DNA of 58,677 bases from Hymenobacter sp. ISL-91. Lineage in GTDB: Bacteria; Bacteroidota; Bacteroidia; Cytophagales; Hymenobacteraceae. This document shows, piece by piece, positions 51,867-58,677 of the stretch. Both the position numbers and the translations under genes were made by a program. The stretch spans positions 166,004-224,680 of the forward strand of contig NZ_JAGGPS010000008.1 in assembly GCF_018613725.1 (NCBI RefSeq). The letters are read 5' to 3'. Under the pieces are notes generated by a model that saw only the letters and a program-made list of their open reading frames with translations, did not search any database and was not told the origin of the DNA. Positions within the stretch are counted from its first letter, which is position 1; every line of letters begins with the position of its first letter.

Positions 51867-51902
51867 GAAACCAAAATGATTGTGCGCAATCATTTTGGTT
51901 TC
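51867..51902. promoter_or_regulatory. 36-bp perfect dyad between pirin and the Rrf2 gene
   Basis: GAAACCAAAATGATTG and its exact complement flank the four central bases TGCG. It lies 42 bases beyond the pirin stop and 35 before the Rrf2-type start. It may be the pirin terminator, the operator of the Rrf2 regulator, or both; there is no T run to favour the first reading. Confidence 0.65.
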
Positions 51903-51944
51903 AGCCTACGCTTCCCTCGCCTGCCTTTTGGCCGTTTGTCTTAT

Positions 51945-52802
51945 CTATTCGGTCCAGGTACCGAAAAGGCCCGCCTGATAATCCTGGTAAGCCTGCCGGA
52001 TTTCGGCTTCGGAGTTCATCACGAAAGGTCCGGCCGCCACGATAGGCTCACGCAGTGGCGCGGCGTGGCCCAGCAGCAGCACAGTATCGTCGGTCAGGGC
52101 CTGGGCCTGCAGCTCGTTGCCGTCGGGGTTGAACTCCAGCAGCTGCCGGGCTTCGGCCTGCTGCCCATTCACGCGTACGCGGCCCCGGATGACGTAGCAG
52201 AAAATGGTGCGTGCGGCTGCAATCGGCAGGTGCAGCCGGCCGTTCTGCCGGAAATTAACGGTGGCCAGCGCCATATCGGTGAGCGGCTGCACGGCCCCCG
52301 CCTTACCGGCCCACTCGCCCGACACGGCGTGCACAGTTACGCGGCCTTCATCGAGCGAAACAGCCGGAATCTGCGGCTCCTGCAGACCGATGTAGCGGGG
52401 CTCGGTCATCTTGAGGCGGGCGGGCAGGTTGATCCAGAGTTGCAGAATTTCCAGTGGCCCGCCGGCTTGCTTGAACTCGTCGGACGAAATTTCAGAGTGA
52501 ATCAGGCCCCGGCCGGCCGTCATCCACTGGATGCCGCCTGGCCCGATAACGCTGCGGTGCCCGCCCGAATCCTGGTGCATAATGTCACCTTCCAGGATAA
52601 ACGTAACGGTTTCGAAGCCCCGGTGCGGGTGCGGTCCGAAGGGCAGGCCCCGGTTGTTGGCCGGATATACCTGCGGGCCGTGGTGGTTGAGAAACAGAAA
52701 CGGGTCGAGGTGCTGCAGCGAGTTGGTGGGCAGCGCCCGGTAGGTCGTCAGGTCGGCAATGGGGGCGTTTTGGGCCTGATGAACGGTTTTAATGGTACGC
52801 AT
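51945..52802 (-). CDS. Pirin family protein
   Basis: A 285-residue bicupin metal protein. The metal-binding N-terminal cupin is clear in FGPHPHRGFETVTFILEGDI and GGIQWMTAGRGLIHSEISSD, which contain the three histidines and the glutamate. The C-terminal cupin is degenerate. Pirin homologues can act as quercetinases or as transcription cofactors; which applies here is unknown. It precedes the Rrf2 gene on the same strand and is divergent from the flavin oxidoreductase gene. A redox or aromatic-compound response is a plausible shared context. Confidence 0.88.
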   Translation of the reverse strand: MRTIKTVHQAQNAPIADLTTYRALPTNSLQHLDPFLFLNHHGPQVYPANNRGLPFGPHPHRGFETVTFILEGDIMHQDSGGHRSVIGPGGIQWMTAGRGLIHSEISSDEFKQAGGPLEILQLWINLPARLKMTEPRYIGLQEPQIPAVSLDEGRVTVHAVSGEWAGKAGAVQPLTDMALATVNFRQNGRLHLPIAAARTIFCYVIRGRVRVNGQQAEARQLLEFNPDGNELQAQALTDDTVLLLGHAAPLREPIVAAGPFVMNSEAEIRQAYQDYQAGLFGTWTE

Positions 52803-52876
52803 CGGGAGAGCAAATTAGAGAAGCGGATTGATTGCCGGAGCCGGTTGACCGTAGGAGAGCCAGCGGCGGCGAATAA

Positions 52877-54130
<1,254 letters not shown>

Positions 54131-54206
54131 GCTAGTGGCGAACTTGGCTTGCAGCCTGCCAAGCAAAATCGCGACCTTATCCTACGCATTCTCTTTATCT
54201 TCCTGC

Positions 54207-56318
54207 ATGAACAAACTTTCTACCCCTCACCGCGCCGGGGCAGCGGCCTTGATGCTGGCGCTGGCCGGTTGCGCTACTTCCCAGCCCGCGGCCGTTACCC
54301 AAACTGCCCCCGCCGCCTCAACGCCTACCGCCGCCGTTCAGGACCTGGGCCCCGGCCGCAGCATCAACCTGGCCGACATTGACCGCTCAATAGAACCCTG
54401 CGAGGACTTTTTTCAGTTTTCGGGCGGCAACTGGCTGCGCAACAACCCGGTGCCGGGCTACGCTTCCAGCTGGGGCCCGCGCAACCTGCTGAATGACCGC
54501 ACCCAGGCCCGCCTGCGCCAGCTGCTCGAAGACGCTGCCTCCGACCGCGCTGCTGCCCCCGGTAGCAACCGCCAGAAAGTGGGCGACTTCTATGCCTCGG
54601 GCATGGACTCGACAGCCCTCGAACAGGCCGGCCTCAAATACCTCAAGCCCGAGCTGGCCCGCATTGCCGCCATCCGCGACCTGGCCGGCGTGCGTGCCGA
54701 AATTGCCCGCCAGCAGACGCTGGGCACCGGCGCGTTCTTTCGGGCCGGCGTCACGCCCGACCGCAAAAACAGCAGCCAGTACGTGGTGAGCATGAGCCAG
54801 GGCGGCCTGAGCATGCCCGACCGCGACTACTACCTGAAGAGCGACGCCCGCTCGCTGGCCGTGCGCACCGCCTACGTGCAGTACCTCACCAACACCTTTA
54901 AGCTGCTGGGCGAAAGCGAAACGGCCGCCGCCGCCAAAGCCAAGGCAGTGCTGCGCCTCGAAACCCGCCTGGCCAAAGCCAGCAAGGACCGCGTGGCCCT
55001 GCGCGACCCCTACGCCAGCTACAACAAGATGACGCTGGCCGAAGCCAACCAGAAGTTCCCCAACATGGGCTTGCCCGCGCTGCTGAAAACCAACGGCCTG
55101 GGCGCGGCCGCCGAGGTAATTGTGGGCCAGCCGGAGTTCTTCCAGGAGCTGAGCAACGTGCTGAAACAGACGCCGGTGGCCGAGCTCAAAACCTACCTCG
55201 ACTGGCAGCTGGTATCGTCGCTGACCTCGGCGCTGCCCAAGGCCTTTGGAGAGGAGGCCTTCCGGTTTGCCCAGGTGCAAAGCGGGGCCCGGCAGCAGCC
55301 AGTGCGCTGGAAACGCATGCTGAGCGCCACCGACAACACTCTGGGCGAGGCCTTTGGGCAGCTCTACGTGGATGAGGCCTTCCCGCCCGACGCCAAGCAG
55401 AAGGCGCTGGATATGCTGGCCAATATCCGCGAATCGATGGCCGAGCACATCCGGACCAATACCTGGATGAGCGCGCCCACCAAGCAGGAAGCACTGAAAA
55501 AGCTGGCCGCCCTGCAGGTGAAAATCGGCTACCCCGACAAGTGGAAGGACTACTCGGCCCTCAGCATCTCGCGCGAGTCATACCTGAAAAATGTGCTGGC
55601 CGCCCGGCAGTGGAGCTTTCGGCAGAACGTGAGCAAGTTTGGCGGGCCGATTGACCGCACCGAGTGGGGCATGACGCCGCCCACTATTAACGCTTACTAC
55701 AGCCCGCCGATGAACGAAATCGTGTTCCCGGCTGGCTACCTGCAGCCGCCCTTCTTCGACCCTGCGGCCGACGACGCGGTGAACTACGGCGCCATTGGCG
55801 GCGTAATGGGCCACGAAATCACGCACGGTTTCGACGACTCGGGCCGCAAATACGACTCGCAAGGCAACCTGCGCGACTGGTGGACACCGGCCGACGCGGC
55901 CGAGTTTACCAAGCGCGCCGGCATCGTGGGCACCCAGTACTCGGCCTTCTCGCCGCTCGATTCGGTGTACGTGAACGGTAAGCTGACCATGGGCGAAAAC
56001 CTGGCCGACTTTGCGGGCCTCACCATTGTGTACGCCGCCCTCCAGAAGCAGCTTGATAAAACCTACGGCAAGGGTAAACGCCCGCTCATTGATGGGTTTA
56101 CGCCCGAGCAGCGCTTCTTCCTGAGCTGGGCCCAGCTGCGGCGCACCAACATCCGCCCCGAAGCCCTGCGCCAGCAAATCCTCACCGACCCGCACTCGCC
56201 CGGCCAGTACCGCACCATCGGGCCCCTCATGAACATGCCCGAGTTCTACCAGGCCTTCGGTTGCCAGCCCGGCCAGAAAATGGTGCGCCCCGAAGCCGAG
56301 CGGGCGAAGATCTGGTAG
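54207..56318 (+). CDS. M13-family zinc metallopeptidase (PepO-like), first copy
   Basis: A 703-residue predicted lipoprotein endopeptidase. From the start at 54207 the lipobox is ALAGCATS with Cys22. The zinc site is GHEITHGFDD with His536, Glu537 and His540, and the third ligand is Glu597 in GENLADFAGL, with Asp601. NAYYSPPMNEIVFPAG and WAQLRRTNIRPEALRQQ are typical. It would degrade peptides in the periplasm or on the surface. It is closely similar to the protein encoded next to it, and a family B element separates the two genes. Confidence 0.93.
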   Translation: MNKLSTPHRAGAAALMLALAGCATSQPAAVTQTAPAASTPTAAVQDLGPGRSINLADIDRSIEPCEDFFQFSGGNWLRNNPVPGYASSWGPRNLLNDRTQARLRQLLEDAASDRAAAPGSNRQKVGDFYASGMDSTALEQAGLKYLKPELARIAAIRDLAGVRAEIARQQTLGTGAFFRAGVTPDRKNSSQYVVSMSQGGLSMPDRDYYLKSDARSLAVRTAYVQYLTNTFKLLGESETAAAAKAKAVLRLETRLAKASKDRVALRDPYASYNKMTLAEANQKFPNMGLPALLKTNGLGAAAEVIVGQPEFFQELSNVLKQTPVAELKTYLDWQLVSSLTSALPKAFGEEAFRFAQVQSGARQQPVRWKRMLSATDNTLGEAFGQLYVDEAFPPDAKQKALDMLANIRESMAEHIRTNTWMSAPTKQEALKKLAALQVKIGYPDKWKDYSALSISRESYLKNVLAARQWSFRQNVSKFGGPIDRTEWGMTPPTINAYYSPPMNEIVFPAGYLQPPFFDPAADDAVNYGAIGGVMGHEITHGFDDSGRKYDSQGNLRDWWTPADAAEFTKRAGIVGTQYSAFSPLDSVYVNGKLTMGENLADFAGLTIVYAALQKQLDKTYGKGKRPLIDGFTPEQRFFLSWAQLRRTNIRPEALRQQILTDPHSPGQYRTIGPLMNMPEFYQAFGCQPGQKMVRPEAERAKIW

Positions 56319-56337
56319 CACCATAACGGATGATGAA

Positions 56338-56466
56338 AGAACTGTCATGCTGAGCGAAGGCGCAGCCGCAGTCGAAGCATTTCTAGTGCTTCGTTGCTGA
56401 CAATAGAATTACCACTACGGTAGAGATGCTTCGACTCCGCTCCGTTGCGCTCAGCATGACAGTTCT
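56338..56466. repeat. Family B inverted-repeat element between the M13 genes
   Basis: AGAACTGTCATGCTGAGCG and its complement bound an imperfect palindrome. The arms share the outer AGAACT flank but differ inside (GGCGCAGCCG against GCAACGGAGC). Its position between tandem paralogues may hinder unequal recombination or end the first transcript. Confidence 0.75.
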
Positions 56467-56507
56467 CACTTCTTAATCCACCTCATAACCCTCCAATTTC
56501 CACCACT

Positions 56508-58628
56508 ATGACCACTCAACGTACCCTGCTTCTTACACTTGGCACGGCCGCTGGCTTTGCCCTAGGCAGTTGCGCAAGCAGCACGCCGGCTACCACGGCC
56601 AGCACTACCCCGGGCGCCGCGCCGATGGCCGAGCCTACCGCCCAACTCGGCCCCATTATGCCCGGCGTGGGCCTCGACCCGGCCAATATCGACCCCTCGG
56701 TGTCGGCCTGCGAAGATTTCTTCCAGTATGCTTCGGGTACTTGGCTGAAGAACAACCCGGTGCCGGCCGCCGAGTCGCGCTGGAGTTCCTGGAATGGGCT
56801 CATCAACCAGAACGAGGCCGTGATGCGCCAGATTCTGGAGGAGTCGGCAGCTAATACAACGGCTACGAAAGGCTCGAACCTGCAGAAGGTGGGCGACTAC
56901 TACGCCTCGGCCATGGACTCGGTGGCCATTGAGAAGGCGGGCCTCAAATACCTCAACCCCGAGCTGAACCGCATCAGCAGCATCAAGAACCTGAAGGACC
57001 TGCAGATGGGCCTCGTGCGGGCCCAGCAGCTGCAAACCCGCTCGGTGTTTGGGCTGGGCGTGAACCAGGACCGCAAAAAGAGCGACGAGTACGCCCTCTA
57101 CCTGAGTCAGGGCGGCCTGAGTTTGCCCGACCGCGACTATTATCTGAAGGACGATTCGCGCTCGAAAACTATTCGGGCCGCTTATCTGGTGTACCTCAAC
57201 AACACCTTTAAGATGATGGGCAGCACGCCCGCCGAAGCCGCTAAAAGTGCCGCTACGGTGCTGCGGCTCGAAACCCGCTTGGCTAAAGCCAGCAAAGACC
57301 GCGTAGCTATGCGCGACCCCTACGCCAACTACAACAAGATGAGCGTGGCCGAGGCCAGCAAGCAGTTTCCAAACCTGAACCTGCCCGCCATGCTGCCCGC
57401 CCTCAGCCTGGCTGCGGCCCAGGAGGTGATTGTGGGCCAGCCCGAGTTTCTGAAGGAAGCCAACGCGGCCCTGGTGCAGGAGCCGCTGCAGGACTGGAAA
57501 ACCTATCTGCGCTGGCACTTGGTGAACTCTGTGGTTTCGGCTCTGCCCCAGGCCTATGTGAATGAGCAGTTCCGGTTTCAGCAGGTGCTGAGCGGGGCCA
57601 AACAGCAGCAGCCGCGCTGGAAACGTATGCTGCGAGCCACCGACGGCTCGCTGGGCGAGGCCTTCGGGCAGTTGTACGTGGATAAGGCCTTCAAGCCCGA
57701 AACCAAGGTGAAGGCCCAGCAGATGGTCGCCAACATCAAGGAAGCCATGGGCGAGCATATTCAGGCGCTGGAGTGGATGAGCCCGGCCACCAAGGAGGAG
57801 GCCATGAAGAAGCTCAACTCGTTCACCGTGAAAATCGGCTACCCCGATAAGTGGAAGGACTATTCGGCCCTCAATATTTCGCGCGAGTCGTACCTGCAGA
57901 ACGTGCTGGCCGCCCGCGAGTGGGAAAGCAAGGACAACGTGAGCCGCTACGGCAAGCCCATCGACCGTTCGGTGTGGGGCATGACGCCGCCCACGGTAAA
58001 CGCCTACTATAACTCCTCGCTCAACGAAATCGTATTCCCGGCCGGCATCATGCAGCCGCCTTTCTTCGACCCCAACGCCGACGACGCGGTGAACTACGGC
58101 GGCATGGGCGCCGTCATCGGCCACGAAATCACGCACGGTTTCGATGACCGGGGCCGGCAGTCGGACGCCCAGGGCAACCTGCGCGACTGGTGGACCAAGG
58201 AAGACGCCACCGAGTTCACGAAGCGCGCCGATATGGTGGGCGCTCAGTATTCGGCCTTCTCGCCCTTGGATTCGGTGTTTGTGAACGGTAAGCTGACGAT
58301 GGGCGAGAACCTGGCCGACTTCGGCGGGCTGGCCCTGGCCTACTCGGCTCTCCAGAAGCAGCTCAAGCAGAAGTACGGCAGCACCCCGCCCATTCGCTAC
58401 GACGGCTTCACGCCCGAGCAGCGCTTCTTCCTGGCCTGGGCCCAGGTGTGGCGCACCAACGCCCGCCCCGAATACCTGCGCCAGCAGGTGCTCACCGACT
58501 CGCACTCGCCGGCCCAGTACCGCACCAATGGCCCGCTCATGAACATGCCCGAGTTCTACGAGGCTTTCGGCTGCAAAGAGCCCGCGAAAATGGTCCGCAA
58601 AGAGCAGGAGCGCGCCAAAATCTGGTAA
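56508..58628 (+). CDS. M13-family zinc metallopeptidase (PepO-like), second copy
   Basis: A 706-residue predicted lipoprotein (FALGSCASST, Cys23), with the same layout as its neighbour. His539, Glu540 and His543 in GHEITHGFDD and Glu600 and Asp604 in GENLADFGGL are the zinc site and its support. NAYYNSSLNEIVFPAG is conserved. The two proteins agree along their whole length except the signal region and some middle stretches. This indicates a tandem duplication that is old enough for the substrate pockets to have diverged. The gene ends 49 bases before the window edge. Confidence 0.94.
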   Translation: MTTQRTLLLTLGTAAGFALGSCASSTPATTASTTPGAAPMAEPTAQLGPIMPGVGLDPANIDPSVSACEDFFQYASGTWLKNNPVPAAESRWSSWNGLINQNEAVMRQILEESAANTTATKGSNLQKVGDYYASAMDSVAIEKAGLKYLNPELNRISSIKNLKDLQMGLVRAQQLQTRSVFGLGVNQDRKKSDEYALYLSQGGLSLPDRDYYLKDDSRSKTIRAAYLVYLNNTFKMMGSTPAEAAKSAATVLRLETRLAKASKDRVAMRDPYANYNKMSVAEASKQFPNLNLPAMLPALSLAAAQEVIVGQPEFLKEANAALVQEPLQDWKTYLRWHLVNSVVSALPQAYVNEQFRFQQVLSGAKQQQPRWKRMLRATDGSLGEAFGQLYVDKAFKPETKVKAQQMVANIKEAMGEHIQALEWMSPATKEEAMKKLNSFTVKIGYPDKWKDYSALNISRESYLQNVLAAREWESKDNVSRYGKPIDRSVWGMTPPTVNAYYNSSLNEIVFPAGIMQPPFFDPNADDAVNYGGMGAVIGHEITHGFDDRGRQSDAQGNLRDWWTKEDATEFTKRADMVGAQYSAFSPLDSVFVNGKLTMGENLADFGGLALAYSALQKQLKQKYGSTPPIRYDGFTPEQRFFLAWAQVWRTNARPEYLRQQVLTDSHSPAQYRTNGPLMNMPEFYEAFGCKEPAKMVRKEQERAKIW

Positions 58629-58677
58629 CTTCTTTTGAGCTGTTAGCTGATAGCCTTTAAGTAGTGTTGCATAAGTA

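Noticed and set aside
56562..58505. 647-codon reverse-strand ORF over the second M13 peptidase
   Set aside because: It is antisense to a gene with a full set of zinc-site motifs. Long open antisense frames are expected in GC-rich coding DNA, and the translation matches no domain.

Overview
The window looks like a chromosomal segment of a GC-rich member of the Bacteroidota, most like Hymenobacter or a close relative in the Cytophagales. This is inferred from the gene families seen: OmpA proteins with thrombospondin type 3 repeats, a GMC oxidoreductase with a gluconate-dehydrogenase subunit 3 partner, M56/BlaI with TonB-plug-like modules, M13 peptidases, a DUF6799-like protein and a TonB C-terminal protein. 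The dense population of dispersed inverted-repeat elements between genes also fits. No rRNA, convincing tRNA, CRISPR array, prophage or classical insertion sequence was seen. About 57 genes are supported.

Layout. 0.1-6.6 kb (minus strand): aquaporin, alpha/beta hydrolase, GMC oxidoreductase with its small partner, an SDR oxidoreductase and a PA14-OmpA protein. 6.8-12.3 kb: a SAM-I riboswitch, a giant metH and then metF, a methionine/one-carbon block. The metH frame carries three repeat-derived insertions, one of them a complete DUF559 (Vsr-like) endonuclease module bounded by perfect 50-bp inverted repeats. 12.5-19.4 kb: TPR protein, TonB-like protein, lipoprotein, N-acetylmuramoyl-L-alanine amidase, an OFA-type MFS transporter with a 47-residue small subunit, a DUF2007 protein and an unknown. 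19.4-32.8 kb: a molybdenum-cofactor region (moeA, moaC, mobA fusion, moaE, moaD, moaA, a MOT1-type transporter and moeB). It is interrupted between 27.0 and 31.7 kb by an unknown helical protein and an MmeI-like single-chain restriction-modification enzyme, bracketed by two tandem-repeat arrays.

33-45.8 kb: four-helix-bundle protein, small unknowns, a GNAT-nitrilase fusion, a BlaI/BlaR1-like pair with a clear double operator, OmpA-TSP3, a CbpM/CbpA chaperone pair, RlpA and a GH25 lysozyme. 45.9-58.7 kb: VF530, a small membrane protein, Hsp20, an esterase-like hydrolase, PPK2, GNAT, an acyl carrier protein, a truncated HlyD-like protein, an Rrf2 regulator, pirin, an old-yellow-enzyme homologue and two tandem M13 metallopeptidases.

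The most unusual content is the repeat biology. At least six families of inverted-repeat elements occur. Within single copies the two arms often share private sequence, in one case including the stop codon of the neighbouring gene. One family (called D here) exists both as short non-coding copies of about 140 bp and as a longer copy carrying the DUF559 endonuclease gene. This resembles an autonomous/non-autonomous pair of a nuclease-linked palindromic element. Statements about novelty are inference, because no database could be searched.
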